Shown here in pieces: positions 46,758-56,112 of a stretch of DNA of 64,000 nucleotides; position 1 is the stretch's first letter, and each line of letters starts with the position of its first letter. This DNA is from Kastovskya adunca ATA6-11-RM4 (GTDB lineage Bacteria > Cyanobacteriota > Cyanobacteriia > Cyanobacteriales > Coleofasciculaceae), in NCBI GenBank assembly GCA_019359445.1, contig JAHHHJ010000015.1, forward strand, positions 1 through 64,000, given 5' to 3'. A program made the translations under genes and the position numbers. The notes under the pieces were generated by a model that made no database searches, was not told the origin of the DNA, and saw only the letters and a program-made list of their open reading frames with translations.

Positions 46758-46917
46758 ACCAATATTTGGCGAGAAATAAAAGTCTGAGCAGGCGTGCAAA
46801 GTTGTTGAGGACTCTCAAACTATTTTAGTGATGGAGATATTTGCCTCACTAAGTTTGAACTAAATGCGATCGCTCTTCAAACAACCTAGCGGCTACGTCC
46901 CCAAAGATAACTTAGCA

Positions 46918-47004
46918 AGCTAACGGTTGCGTTCAGCGGCGGTAAGTAGTCTTGAACTCAGCACCAAGACATCTACTCCATTCACTGCAACGCACTGGTT
47001 AGGC
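46918..47004 (-). repeat. 87-bp attC-like element B
   Basis: On the minus strand it starts GCCTAAC (perfect RYYYAAC) and ends GTTAGCT (one mismatch to GTTRRRY). TGCGTT after spacer CAG pairs with AACGCA before spacer ACC. Further in, AGTA and GTCTTG pair with TACT and CAAGAC with a 3-base extrahelical GAT, a typical folded attC feature. It has exactly the same length as element A and aligns without gaps (shared CGCTGAACGC, TTGGTG, GAGTT). It begins 14 bases after the RelE stop codon. Confidence 0.62.
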
Positions 47005-47018
47005 TGCTGGCGCTACAA

Positions 47019-47282
47019 CTAAGAGAGTAACCTGTCATATTCTGCATGGGAACCGACCCAAAACCAGATGACTGTATCTCCCTCTAGCTGTCCAACTGCT
47101 CGATAACTTCTGCTGATACGAGCAGAGTAAATTGGCAATTCTGGATGTACTTTTTTGAAGCGCAGACTAGGATGATTAGGGTTTTGCTTGAACTGACGAT
47201 ATGCTTTGCGTGTTTGCTCTTGAACTTGCTCAGGTAGTTCCGCAAATGCCTTACGGAACTGAGCAGTTGTGCGTGACTTCAC
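47019..47282 (-). CDS. RelE/HigB-type toxin
   Basis: 87 residues, basic and compact: RTTAQFRKAFAELPEQVQEQ, HPSLRFKKVHPELPIYSARI, SRSYRAVGQLEGDTVIWFWV and GSHAEYDRLLS, a RelE-superfamily mRNA interferase pattern. It starts with GTG overlapping the stop of the preceding antitoxin gene (GTGA), so translation is coupled. The attC-like element B follows the stop at once. Confidence 0.88.
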   Translation of the reverse strand: MKSRTTAQFRKAFAELPEQVQEQTRKAYRQFKQNPNHPSLRFKKVHPELPIYSARISRSYRAVGQLEGDTVIWFWVGSHAEYDRLLS

Positions 47283-47497
47283 AAGGTCTCTGGATTTAAT
47301 TCTTGGGTTTTACCTGCACGATATTCAGCCATTGCTTCGGCTGCAAGCTTAGCAAGAACATCTTGCGATTTCGCAAAGGTTGCATCCCATCGAGCTTCAT
47401 CTTCAAGTTCTTCCAAAATCATTGCCGCGATCGCATCTTGTTCGCTAGCAGGTAAGGTCTTGAGCTTCGCAATTGCTCTTTCTAGTAAATCAGTCAT
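47279..47497 (-). CDS. Antitoxin of the RelE-type toxin
   Basis: 72 residues from ATG at 47497 (MTDLLERAIAKLKTLPASEQ); the frame to 47548 is not needed. It is helical and acidic (AAMILEELEDEARWDATFAK), matching the small proteins that precede RelE/ParE toxins in cyanobacteria. It overlaps the toxin start by 4 bases. No clear DNA-binding motif, so autoregulation is not evident. Confidence 0.82.
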   Translation of the reverse strand: MTDLLERAIAKLKTLPASEQDAIAAMILEELEDEARWDATFAKSQDVLAKLAAEAMAEYRAGKTQELNPETL

Positions 47498-47784
47498 CGT
47501 TCTGTACTCACAGAAGAAAGATAACATCTCCTCAAGAATCGCAATCATCTTGAATTAACCGCCCCTGAAATGACGGAAAGTACGGTTGAGATATTCCCAG
47601 TTTATCTAAGTGTCTTCATAATGAAGTAACTGCTGAGTGCCATCTTGTCCGATGCCTTAGAACGATTCCGGCAAGGCGGAGCTACGGCAAAGTTCCGCCT
47701 ATCTGCCCAAGCCAACTCAGTAAAACGCTCGTATTATGCGAAACCAAATTTGAGTGCTAAGTTCTGAGCGTTGAGACACAGCAA

Positions 47785-47811
47785 ACGCGGAGAATTTTTT
47801 ACTCTCCGCGT
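47785..47811. other. Hairpin between the TA pair and the exported-protein gene
   Basis: ACGCGGAGA and TCTCCGCGT form a 9-bp perfect stem around ATTTTTTAC. It lies downstream of the minus-strand gene at 47855. The arm sequence resembles the CTCCGCG repeats seen near 40498 and 62386. The surrounding 47498-47854 shows another loose inverted repeat (GGCGGA...TCCGCC near 47675-47700) and no gene. Confidence 0.5.
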
Positions 47812-47854
47812 CTTCAAAAATGTCCCTGCCTCTTCGCAAAATAGGGATTAAAAA

Positions 47855-48430
47855 TTACCGCCGGAAGGGGCCAGGATTGAGTAGTTGTACTTCGCTAAGG
47901 CGAATGACGTAGGGATGGTACTGGTTCTTTTCATAAGACCCAATCCAGATCCCGTAGGTGCCTGCAAGCCATTGACCTGCAGCACCAGGGTTTTTGCCCT
48001 GTAAGTCGTCGTTACACCAACTTCCTCCTGGCCCTTTAATCAAAATGGTGGTGTCTTCTGGGCTTTCTACTTGCAGGCTGAGAAAGTTGAAAAAAGAGGT
48101 CAGCACTAAGGTATGGTCAGGCTGTTCATCGACAAAACCGACACAAGGGCCTGTGGGAGTTTCGGCGCGACCAGCAATGGATCTTACTGGAACAGAACCG
48201 CCACTAATTCCGCGAATGACTAAGGGGTCTGGGGAAAACCTTGGCCCGATCCTGACGTTTTCAAAGATGGGTGGGGATTGAACGGGCTGGGCTTGAGCGG
48301 CAGATCCGACTGCTAACGCCCCAGCAACCAGTGCCGAGGCGTGAGCGGTGCATAGGGTCAAGCTAAGTACGCTTGCCCGCTTGGATCTCCCACCAAATTT
48401 TGTTCCTTGCTTCGCCACTGGCTTATGCAT
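47855..48430 (-). CDS. Exported protein of unknown function
   Basis: 191 residues. A long basic N terminus (KQGTKFGGRSKRASVLSLTL) is followed by a hydrophobic core (ALVAGALAVGSAAQAQ), a Sec- or possibly Tat-independent signal peptide with cleavage after AQA. The mature domain is beta-rich with two Cys (TGPCVGFVDEQPDHTLVLTS; GSWCNDDLQ) and GTYGIWIGSY, reminiscent of beta-sandwich PPC-type domains, but I cannot name a family. Periplasmic or extracellular. Confidence 0.72.
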   Translation of the reverse strand: MHKPVAKQGTKFGGRSKRASVLSLTLCTAHASALVAGALAVGSAAQAQPVQSPPIFENVRIGPRFSPDPLVIRGISGGSVPVRSIAGRAETPTGPCVGFVDEQPDHTLVLTSFFNFLSLQVESPEDTTILIKGPGGSWCNDDLQGKNPGAAGQWLAGTYGIWIGSYEKNQYHPYVIRLSEVQLLNPGPFRR

Positions 48431-48548
48431 TTAACGGCTATTATCGGCGCGTAGATTATGGAATATTATGCGCTGTCGCTACCATTTTTGACGATAAAGC
48501 CGTAAAGTTTGTTCCTGAATGGTGAATTTAGGACGCAGCAGCTTTGTT

Positions 48549-49997
48549 TTATTTGATTTGGTTTAGTGCTTGCTGTAAGCGCAGGCGATCGCGTCCTTGG
48601 AGATGGAGGATGACCCAGGACTGAATCAAATCAGGCCCGTTGACATCACCCGTTAAAGCGGCTCGGAGCGATCGCATTATTAAACCTTTTTTCACATTCT
48701 GCGCTTTTGTTACCTGCTTGACGAGCTGCTGCGCGTCATCAGCACTCAGTTGTTCGTAATCGCCCAACTGATCATAAAACGCTTGCAATACCGCTGGCGC
48801 TCCTTCCACTGCGATGCGTTCCCTTGCTTCGTCGGTAAAGTCCACCAAGTCGGTAAAGAACATTTTGCTCATATCGACCGCATCGGGCAGGCGCGTCAGG
48901 CTCTCTCGCAGCACGTCTGTCAATAGTTCTAACCAAACGCGATCGCTCGCTGGGTCAAATTCATATCCCGCTTCCTGCCACAAGGGAATCAGTTGTTCTA
49001 GCAGTTCCGGTACGGGTTTGGCGTGGAGATATTGACCGTTGAGCCAATCGAGCTTCGCCCAGTCAAACTTTGCCCCCGCCTTATTCACGCGCTCAAAACC
49101 AAATTGTTTTGCGGCTTCATCTAGGGTAAAGATTTCCTGCGTCGAATCCGGTGGCGACCATCCCAGCAAGGTCATGTAGTTGACCATCGCCTCCGAGGTA
49201 TAGCCCAACTGCTGAAACTCAGAAATAGAAGTCACCCCATCACGTTTGGAGAGCTTGCGCCCTTCTGTGTTGAGAATCAACGGGGTGTGGGCAAATTCTG
49301 GCACTGTTGCGCCCATTGCTTCGTAGAGCAAAATTTGTTTAGCCGTATTCGCAATGTGGTCTTCGCCCCGGATGACATGGCTAATCTGCATATCAATGTC
49401 ATCAACCACCACTGCTAGGTTATACAACGGTTGACCGATGGCATTATCCTCTGAAGCTCTGGCGATGACCATATCGCCACCCAGATCACTTCCTTTCCAG
49501 GTCATTTTGCCCCGTACTAAATCATTCCAGACAATTTCCCGATCGTCGTCAATTTTGAAGCGAATCACAGGTCTGCGCCCTTCGGCTTCAAAGGCGGCGC
49601 GTTGTTCTGGGGTGAGGTTGCGGTGGCGGTTGTCATAGCGCGGAGCCTGTTTCCGGGCTTTTTGAGCAGCCCGCATTTCGTCAAGTTCCGCTTCTGTGGA
49701 GTAGCAGAGGTAAGCCAAACCGTTATCTAAGAGAGTTTGAGTCGCTCTTTCATAAAGCTCTAAGCGCTTGGACTGGAAGATTGGCCCTTCGTCCCAATCC
49801 AAACCTAACCAACTGAGTCCGTCGAGGATGTTCTGGGTATATTCCGGACGCGATCGCGTCAAGTCGGTATCTTCAATTCTGAGGATAAATTTGCCGCCGT
49901 GGTGACGGGCAAATAGCCAGTTAAAGACAGCAGTTCTTGCCGTACCAATATGTAAATTGCCCGTGGGACTAGGGGCAATGCGGACTCTCACAGTCAC
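48549..49997 (-). CDS. gltX: Glutamyl-tRNA synthetase
   Basis: Charges tRNA-Glu, and in cyanobacteria also tRNA-Gln for later transamidation; charged tRNA-Glu is the precursor for tetrapyrroles too. 482 residues with [20 protein letters not shown] (HIGH motif), [36 protein letters not shown] and KLSKRDG (KMSKS motif). The C-terminal anticodon-binding domain is helical. The start is GTG at 49997. tRNA-Asp lies 92 bases upstream on the same strand, possibly cotranscribed. Confidence 0.97.
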   Translation of the reverse strand: MTVRVRIAPSPTGNLHIGTARTAVFNWLFARHHGGKFILRIEDTDLTRSRPEYTQNILDGLSWLGLDWDEGPIFQSKRLELYERATQTLLDNGLAYLCYSTEAELDEMRAAQKARKQAPRYDNRHRNLTPEQRAAFEAEGRRPVIRFKIDDDREIVWNDLVRGKMTWKGSDLGGDMVIARASEDNAIGQPLYNLAVVVDDIDMQISHVIRGEDHIANTAKQILLYEAMGATVPEFAHTPLILNTEGRKLSKRDGVTSISEFQQLGYTSEAMVNYMTLLGWSPPDSTQEIFTLDEAAKQFGFERVNKAGAKFDWAKLDWLNGQYLHAKPVPELLEQLIPLWQEAGYEFDPASDRVWLELLTDVLRESLTRLPDAVDMSKMFFTDLVDFTDEARERIAVEGAPAVLQAFYDQLGDYEQLSADDAQQLVKQVTKAQNVKKGLIMRSLRAALTGDVNGPDLIQSWVILHLQGRDRLRLQQALNQIK

Positions 49998-50089
49998 AAA
50001 AGACCTCTCTATTGTCGCTTCAAAGTACAGAAGAAGGACAACAGCAGCAATTGATTATTCCTGCGTTTATCCTTCTTTCTTTAATCTTA

Positions 50090-50163
50090 CGGGACTGACG
50101 GGGCTCGAACCCGCAACTTCCGCCGTGACAGGGCGGTGCTCTAACCAATTGAACTACAGTCCC
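50090..50163 (-). tRNA. tRNA-Asp (anticodon GTC)
   Basis: Cloverleaf read on the minus strand: acceptor GGGACTG/CAGTCCC with discriminator G, D-arm AGTTCAATTGGTTAGA, anticodon loop CTGTCAC with GTC, variable loop and T-arm GCGGGTTCGAGCCCCGT. 74 nt without encoded CCA. Confidence 0.97.
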
Positions 50164-50394
50164 AATTTTTGCGCCGATTTCTATTATTCACTCATCTACT
50201 AGATTTTGTCAACTCCTTTTTTGAAAATTCTCACAATCCCCTAGGAGCGGGGTCAAGCATGAAGGGAGTCGGGAAGGAAGGATGAAATGTGAAGGATAAA
50301 GTATGAAGGGTTAGAGGTTAAGGGCTATCACTTCTCCCCTGCTCCCTAACCCCTACTCAGCAATGCCCAACTTTTTCGTGTCTGCGACACCAAC

Positions 50395-50646
50395 TTAATC
50401 TACTCTGCGGTTATTGCAGGTTTGGGGAACAGCTTCAACGGGAATGAAGCTGTGCAAACGCTTCATCCTCAAAACAGCAACTAATATTAAAACTTGAATG
50501 AACCACGGAGCCATGGTAAATGCCCAAATTGAGCAAATAATTACCGTACCAAAAGCAAGCAGACGAGAAATTTCATGAGAGGCACGTAGAAGCACTCCGA
50601 CGCCACAAAGCGCACTTGCCAGTAAAACTAGAAAAATCGGGAGCAT
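50395..50646 (-). CDS. Small membrane protein of unknown function
   Basis: 83 residues with two or three hydrophobic helices (LPIFLVLLASALCGVGVLLR; RLLAFGTVIICSIWAFTMAP; FIQVLILVAVL) and a short basic tail ending NNRRVD. Start ATG 50646. No family recognised. The region 50164-50394 before it holds only degenerate GAAGGATGAAG heptamer-like repeats. Confidence 0.6.
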   Translation of the reverse strand: MLPIFLVLLASALCGVGVLLRASHEISRLLAFGTVIICSIWAFTMAPWFIQVLILVAVLRMKRLHSFIPVEAVPQTCNNRRVD

Positions 50647-50826
50647 AACGGAATTACCTAATTACAGTTCAGCTCTCTTGCGGCAAAAGTTGTGTTGAAT
50701 AAGTAGATTAAAATCTTGATACTGTTAACGTAACACTTACTTAGTAGTGCTAGTTGTAGTCCTAATTACTAACGCTATTGACTACAAAAATCTTTACAAA
50801 ACTTTATAGTTAACGAAAAATTGTAT

Positions 50827-52359
50827 TCAGTTGCAGTTTGTAGCAGCCGCTTGTAGAAATTCGCAGAGCCAAGTTTTCAATCGATAGGTAGCGCGGCAAT
50901 CATCTTCGTTGTAGCGTAAAATCGCCTCTAGCAGAGTGCGATCGCCCGTCCTTAGCCACTGGTCATACCACCAGACGCATTGCGCCCCCGAAGCCCCCGC
51001 ATCTCGCCATTCAAAGCCCAGCCAGTGAGCCAAATGTTTCAGGGAATAGCTTTCTACAGGAAACGTCACCGTCCCCATCACGCACTGATGCACATCGACA
51101 AAGCGAGATAGCAGAGATTTCACTGACGAGCGTGGAGTCTCGTAAAGCTTAGCTAGCCGCTTTACCGTATCCACTTCGTAGTCAGAATAGTGAAATATCG
51201 GCGCATCGGGGTAACGCGCCACTAACTCTAAAAATTGCTGCCAGATGGCGGCTTCTTCAAAGGGTTGTTCTGCCAAAAAGGGATAGAACCTTTCCCGTTC
51301 AGCCTCCCGTTCGACCACCAGCACGCCCAGCAGATAATCGAGATGACGTTCCGGTTCTGCCTCAATATCAAAATAAAGCTCCACAAGCGCAGAAGGGATA
51401 GTTAGCGCACCACTAGTTGGAGAATCCGTCTTCAAAATCGCTCGATTTTGCACCACCGCCTGGGCTTGTCGAATCAGTTGAGTTGTCAGTTCCCCATCGA
51501 AGACGGTTTCTAGTTGTGCTGGACTCGCATTGGCGAGGGACTCCGGCGTCGTGAGGTTTAGCATCTGCAAATCCTGGTAACGGCTGGGGGTCACTCCCGG
51601 TAAGAGGGATAGGTGCTGCTGGGCTTGAGCTTGGGCATAACAGTCGCTGTACCAATGACAAAGACTACAGCGATGTCGAGAAATAAACACCTCTGGGGCT
51701 GGTGACGCCAGCAGGGTTTCGATGCAATTTTTCAGTACCGTTTGCATCTGCGGTACCCATCGTTCTAGCTTCACGGAATAGGAATCTTGATTCCGCAAAA
51801 TTAATTGGGCTGTTTCTGACCAAACACCCTGGGTTGCTGCTAGCAGTTGGGCTTGCAACGCCGCCACAATTTGATACTCAGGCTTGGGACGCCGACCGAG
51901 TTTGATGGTGGTGGGGACGTATATCCAATCGCCAAAGTCAGATTTTCCAGGATGTTTGGTAAGTAAATCGGGGTAGGCGACAAGTGTCACCGCAATGGGA
52001 GAACCGGAAGTGACTAGGGGCAAATCATTGCCGTGATTGTAGGAGAGGGAATTGAAGCTTGGGACTGCCAAATCGTCAGACAACGACAGCATCAGAACAC
52101 CTTTTGTGATCTGTTCAACGCCTTGCTGCATTAACTCCAGCGTCGCGTTTGCCCCAGCTTGCCAATCCCGTGAGGGGTAGTAGGGGCGTTGTACCGTCGT
52201 CAGTGCCAGGATGGATTGTCGATGAGCAAGGCTGTCTTGGCGCAACTTCAGGAGAAAATCCTGATCGCGGTCTTTACTATTCGGGTCGTTGTAGATATCT
52301 AAAAACGCTCGACGCGGACAGCGTTTGTAATGCAGCAACAAGTCTTCAGTAATTAGCAT
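50827..52359 (-). CDS. TM0106-family RecB-like nuclease with RNase H-like exonuclease domain
   Basis: 510 residues. The N-terminal RecB/Cas4-type module has Cys14 in HYKRCPRRAFL, conserved acidic/Lys positions, and three Cys in HRCSLCHWYSDCYAQ (about residues 224-236). This four-Cys layout holds a 4Fe-4S cluster in Cas4 and AddB nucleases. The C-terminal part is DEDD-exonuclease-like: YFDIEAEPERHLDYLLG (motif I), IFHYSDYEVDTVKRL (motif II) and RYNEDDCRATYRLKTWL (motif III). It thus looks like two nuclease modules in one chain. Cellular role unknown; DNA repair or processing is inferred. Not near any cas genes. Confidence 0.85.
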   Translation of the reverse strand: MLITEDLLLHYKRCPRRAFLDIYNDPNSKDRDQDFLLKLRQDSLAHRQSILALTTVQRPYYPSRDWQAGANATLELMQQGVEQITKGVLMLSLSDDLAVPSFNSLSYNHGNDLPLVTSGSPIAVTLVAYPDLLTKHPGKSDFGDWIYVPTTIKLGRRPKPEYQIVAALQAQLLAATQGVWSETAQLILRNQDSYSVKLERWVPQMQTVLKNCIETLLASPAPEVFISRHRCSLCHWYSDCYAQAQAQQHLSLLPGVTPSRYQDLQMLNLTTPESLANASPAQLETVFDGELTTQLIRQAQAVVQNRAILKTDSPTSGALTIPSALVELYFDIEAEPERHLDYLLGVLVVEREAERERFYPFLAEQPFEEAAIWQQFLELVARYPDAPIFHYSDYEVDTVKRLAKLYETPRSSVKSLLSRFVDVHQCVMGTVTFPVESYSLKHLAHWLGFEWRDAGASGAQCVWWYDQWLRTGDRTLLEAILRYNEDDCRATYRLKTWLCEFLQAAATNCN

Positions 52360-52482
52360 ATTTTAACGCTAGCGGATTTTCTGGGTTTTAAGGGTAGGGG
52401 AAAACCAACGTTTTTTACCGTAAGGCTGCGGATGACAGAGCTATTGCCTTAAAAGTAGACTTTCACGATATGTAGTTAATGG

Positions 52483-54978
52483 TTGCAAAAACTTTTACAA
52501 ATTACGGCGCGCCTTCAAAGAAAGTTAAGCAAATTTTTCACCCTTATTGTTGTGCGTATGGGCACCGACAGCATTTCCCAATCTCAAACTCGTTGTCTAA
52601 CTAGGCTGTCTCTGATTGCCCTTGGTGCCCTGGCATTTTTATCCGTTGCCAGTTACATTTGGTGGCAATGGACACTCGCTCTCCGACCGTTCTCCATCCC
52701 CCCTAACCCCGCCGAGTGGGGGGAACAAGAAACAGCGATCGCTACTTCATCCTCCACACTTCATACTTCATCCTTCCCACTTCATCCTTCATCCTCCACA
52801 CTTCATACTTCATCCTTCCCACTTCATCCTTCATCCTGGGGATTCATCTTACTTTTTCTCACCTTACTCTTGCTTTTGTGCTTAGGGCTTTTTGTTGTTT
52901 TGCTGGGGCAAAGTAAGATTGGCGCTGATGCAGAAATGCAGCGCGTTACAACAGAACTGCGGCAGAAGAATGCTCAACTGGATCTTGCCTTTCAGGAAGT
53001 ACAGTCAGCAACGAGCCTCAAGTCGGAATTCTTGGCAAACATGAGCCATGAAATTCGCACTCCAATGAATGCGGTGATTGGGATGACTGGGTTGTTGCTG
53101 GATACCTCCCTGACTGAGGAACAACGGGATTTTGTCGAAACAATTCGTCGCAGTGGGGATGCCCTTTTAACAATCATTAATGACATTCTAGATTTTTCTA
53201 AAATAGAGGCGGGCAAGCTAGAGCTGGAGCGATCGCCTTTTGATTTGCGCGACTGCATTGAGGAGTCCCTCGATCTGATCGTGACAAAAGCAACTAGCAA
53301 GGGGCTAGATGTTGCTTATCTCATGGATGACGACATCCCTAATACTCTGATTGGCGATGTCACGCGCTTGCGTCAGATTCTTGTCAATCTCCTGAGTAAT
53401 GCCGTGAAGTTTACTCAAAAGGGGGAAGTGGTTATTTCTGTTACCTCTCGCCCTCTCAGTAGCGATCGCCGGGAGGCAGACTTCCACGTTATCCGGTTTG
53501 CTGTCAAAGATACAGGGATTGGCATTCCGCCAAACCGGATGGATATCATTTTTGAGTCTTTTGCTCAAGTTGATGCCACAACCACCCGACAATATGGCGG
53601 AACAGGGTTGGGGTTAGCGATCAGTATGCGTTTGAGCGAACTGATGGGAGGAAGAATTTGGGTGGAAAGTGAGGTGGGGGAAGGGTCTACCTTTTACTTT
53701 TCCATTGTGGCGGCGGCGGCTCCTAGTCAACCCCGCATCTACCTGCATGGAAGCCAACCGCAATTGCAAGGCAAACGCCTACTGATTGTGGATGACAATG
53801 CTACAAATCGCCAGATTTTGCGCTTACAAGCTCAGAAATGGGGGATGATTCCTCAGGAGGCAGCGACGGGTACGGAGGCGCTCAAGTGCCTTGTGCAGAG
53901 TACCGGGGCAGATTCTCGTCAGGACAATCGCTTTGATGTAGTGATTCTGGATATGCAAATGCTAGAAATGGAGGGTCTTACCCTGGCGGCAGAAATTCGC
54001 CAGCACCTAGACCAAAACGCCCTACCTTTGGTGATGTTGACTTCGGTGGGGGTGCGAGAGACTAGAAGCGATCGCCTGGGCTTTACTGCCAGGTTAAATA
54101 AACCGATTAAAGGCTCCCAGCTTTATGAGGTGTTGCTGAGGGTCTTTACTTCCCAATCTCAAAGAGCAAATCGGCGTTTGATTCCAGTACCCGTTAAATC
54201 CCTACAAATTAATTCCCACTTGGCAACACAACTCCCGCTCAAAATCTTACTGGTTGAAGACAATGCCGTGAACCAAAAAGTGGCACTGAGGATGCTGCAA
54301 GGAATGGGCTACCGAGGAGATGTGGCTGGCAATGGGATAGAAGCCTTGGAAGCCTTGCAGCGCCAAAACTACGATGTCATCCTAATGGATCTGCAAATGC
54401 CGGAAATGGATGGGATAGAGACAAGCCAGTGCATTCGGGCGCGTCCGGGACAGCAGCCCCGGATTATTGCGATGACGGCGGATGCGATGGAGGGGGTGCG
54501 CGAGGAATGCCTAGCGGCGGGGATGGATGACTACATTACAAAGCCTGTGAAGATAGAAGAATTGCAAGAGGCGTTGCAACGATGGGGAAGCCTGTCATTG
54601 CCAACCGCACCCGAAAGCCAAAGCCCCACTGAAGCCGTTCTGAATTGGGAGTATCTCCAGCAAATTTCTGGCGGCGATCGCATTTTTGCCAAAGAACTCC
54701 TGGATTTGTTTGTCAGCGATGCCCGATGTCATTTAGCGGCTGCCAAGATCGCGGCGACGGCTGGCAATCCGGAAGCCCTGGGAAAGGAAGCTCATCAACT
54801 GCGGGGAGCGAGTGCCAATGTCGGGGCGGTAGTGATGCATACCCTCGCTACCCAGTTGGAAGAAACAGCCCATCAGGGATGTTGGGAAAGCGCTACGGCT
54901 TTGCTAACCCAACTACAGGCGGCATTTGATGCCGTGACTCACGAGTATTACCATAACGAGAATTGCCCCTGCGGATAA
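52483..54978 (+). CDS. Membrane hybrid histidine kinase (HisKA-HATPase-REC-REC-HPt)
   Basis: 831 residues from TTG 52483; an ATG at 52558 (25 codons later) is the alternative and no ribosome site decides. TM1 is about 44-64 and TM2 about 127-147. The exposed segment between them contains a 14-residue unit repeated twice (see repeat at 52746). Then come a coiled coil, HisKA (EFLANMSHEIRTPMNAVIGM), HATPase (VNLLSNAVKFTQKGE, YGGTGLGLAISMRLSELMGG), REC1 (LLIVDDNATNRQILRL, FDVVILDMQMLEMEG), REC2 (ILLVEDNAVNQKVALRMLQG, DVILMDLQMPEMDGIE) and an HPt domain with His in EAHQLRGASANVGA. A phosphorelay probably feeding the REC-GGDEF protein encoded next. Confidence 0.95.
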   Translation: MQKLLQITARLQRKLSKFFTLIVVRMGTDSISQSQTRCLTRLSLIALGALAFLSVASYIWWQWTLALRPFSIPPNPAEWGEQETAIATSSSTLHTSSFPLHPSSSTLHTSSFPLHPSSWGFILLFLTLLLLLCLGLFVVLLGQSKIGADAEMQRVTTELRQKNAQLDLAFQEVQSATSLKSEFLANMSHEIRTPMNAVIGMTGLLLDTSLTEEQRDFVETIRRSGDALLTIINDILDFSKIEAGKLELERSPFDLRDCIEESLDLIVTKATSKGLDVAYLMDDDIPNTLIGDVTRLRQILVNLLSNAVKFTQKGEVVISVTSRPLSSDRREADFHVIRFAVKDTGIGIPPNRMDIIFESFAQVDATTTRQYGGTGLGLAISMRLSELMGGRIWVESEVGEGSTFYFSIVAAAAPSQPRIYLHGSQPQLQGKRLLIVDDNATNRQILRLQAQKWGMIPQEAATGTEALKCLVQSTGADSRQDNRFDVVILDMQMLEMEGLTLAAEIRQHLDQNALPLVMLTSVGVRETRSDRLGFTARLNKPIKGSQLYEVLLRVFTSQSQRANRRLIPVPVKSLQINSHLATQLPLKILLVEDNAVNQKVALRMLQGMGYRGDVAGNGIEALEALQRQNYDVILMDLQMPEMDGIETSQCIRARPGQQPRIIAMTADAMEGVREECLAAGMDDYITKPVKIEELQEALQRWGSLSLPTAPESQSPTEAVLNWEYLQQISGGDRIFAKELLDLFVSDARCHLAAAKIAATAGNPEALGKEAHQLRGASANVGAVVMHTLATQLEETAHQGCWESATALLTQLQAAFDAVTHEYYHNENCPCG
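52746..52829 (+). repeat. Intragenic 42-bp repeat (two copies) built from TTCATCC/TTCATAC heptamers
   Basis: Two identical 42-bp units, each six heptamers of the intergenic STRR type, lie in frame inside the sensor kinase gene. They encode SSSTLHTSSFPLHP twice, in the loop between the two membrane helices. 42 is divisible by both 7 and 3, so copy-number change keeps the frame. A partial third unit follows to 52838. Confidence 0.92.
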
Positions 54979-55080
54979 CCTCCTCCCTCAACCCTCACAT
55001 CGGCTTTTAACAATCTTTGATTTCTTGAAGAACTTTTTGCCACAAGGCTACAGATTTCTGGCTTTCATCTCTTCCTTACC

Positions 55081-56112
55081 ATGAACAACGTTAAATATGA
55101 ACAACCTACACCTGTGACCCCCTCTCAACCCTCACGAATTTTAGTTATTGATGATGACCCGTTAATTTTGAAGCTGATTTCCCACTATCTTCGGGAGGCG
55201 GCTTATCAGGTGGAAACTGTCACCTGTGGAGAAACGGGGTTGTCTGTCATTCAGGAATCGCCGCCGGATTTGATTATCTGTGATTGGTCGATGCCGGGAA
55301 TTTCGGGAATTGACTTGTGTCAGCAAATCAAGTCAGATCCGCAATTGCCATTTATTTACTTTATTTTGCTGACAGTACGCCGCGAGATTTTTGACCGAGT
55401 GACGGGGTTAGATATCGGAGCGGATGATTTTATTTGCAAGCCTGTTGCCCCAGAAGAGTTGCGGGCACGTATTCGGGTCGGTTTGCGGCTGCGAAAAGTG
55501 ACGCGATCGCTTATTGAAGTCAACCAGCAACTCCGTTATCAAAACCAACTCCTAGAATCCCTCACCCTCACCGATTCCCTCACAGGTGTTCTCAATCGCC
55601 GCGCTCTAGACACCACCTTGCCGGGACTCTTACAACAAATTGGGGCACGCTCTGAAGGCAAACGCTACCGCTACTTGAACGTTTGGCTCATCGATGTTGA
55701 CCATTTCAAAAAAGTTAACGACACCTACGGTCACTTGATTGGGGATGAAGTGCTGCGAATTGTTGCTCAACGCTTACAATCCCATTGCCTCCCCGGAAGT
55801 TCCCTGTATCGCTACGGCGGCGAAGAGTTTATCTGCGTTACTCTAGGCATCAATCCCTTACAAGCCTTGGTGTATGGAGAACAGTTGCGACTCGCCATTG
55901 AACTTGACCCCATCTGCCTCATAGCTGGAGAAAAACTCCCAATAACCGTAAGTTTAGGAGGAGTGGTGTCCAACGAAGATGAGCCGCTAAACGAGCAAGC
56001 ACTGCTAAAAAGCGCTGACGAGGCACTCTATCAAGCTAAGGAAAGAGGACGCAATCAAACGGTTTTATCCGGATTAGACCCCTATTCTAGGATGAACATC
56101 TCTCCATCCTAG
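55081..56112 (+). CDS. Response regulator diguanylate cyclase (REC-GGDEF, PleD-like)
   Basis: 343 residues. REC domain with RILVIDDDPLILKLISHYLR, phospho-Asp in PDLIICDWSMPGISGIDL and Lys in DIGADDFICKPVAPEEL. A coiled linker (QLRYQNQLLESLTLTDSL) leads to GGDEF, with the intact active site YRYGGEEFICVTLG and VWLIDVDHFKKVNDTYGHLI. It should make c-di-GMP when phosphorylated. The gene lies 102 bases after the hybrid kinase on the same strand, suggesting a cognate pair. A hydrophobic inhibitory I-site (RxxD) is not obvious. Confidence 0.94.
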   Translation: MNNVKYEQPTPVTPSQPSRILVIDDDPLILKLISHYLREAAYQVETVTCGETGLSVIQESPPDLIICDWSMPGISGIDLCQQIKSDPQLPFIYFILLTVRREIFDRVTGLDIGADDFICKPVAPEELRARIRVGLRLRKVTRSLIEVNQQLRYQNQLLESLTLTDSLTGVLNRRALDTTLPGLLQQIGARSEGKRYRYLNVWLIDVDHFKKVNDTYGHLIGDEVLRIVAQRLQSHCLPGSSLYRYGGEEFICVTLGINPLQALVYGEQLRLAIELDPICLIAGEKLPITVSLGGVVSNEDEPLNEQALLKSADEALYQAKERGRNQTVLSGLDPYSRMNISPS

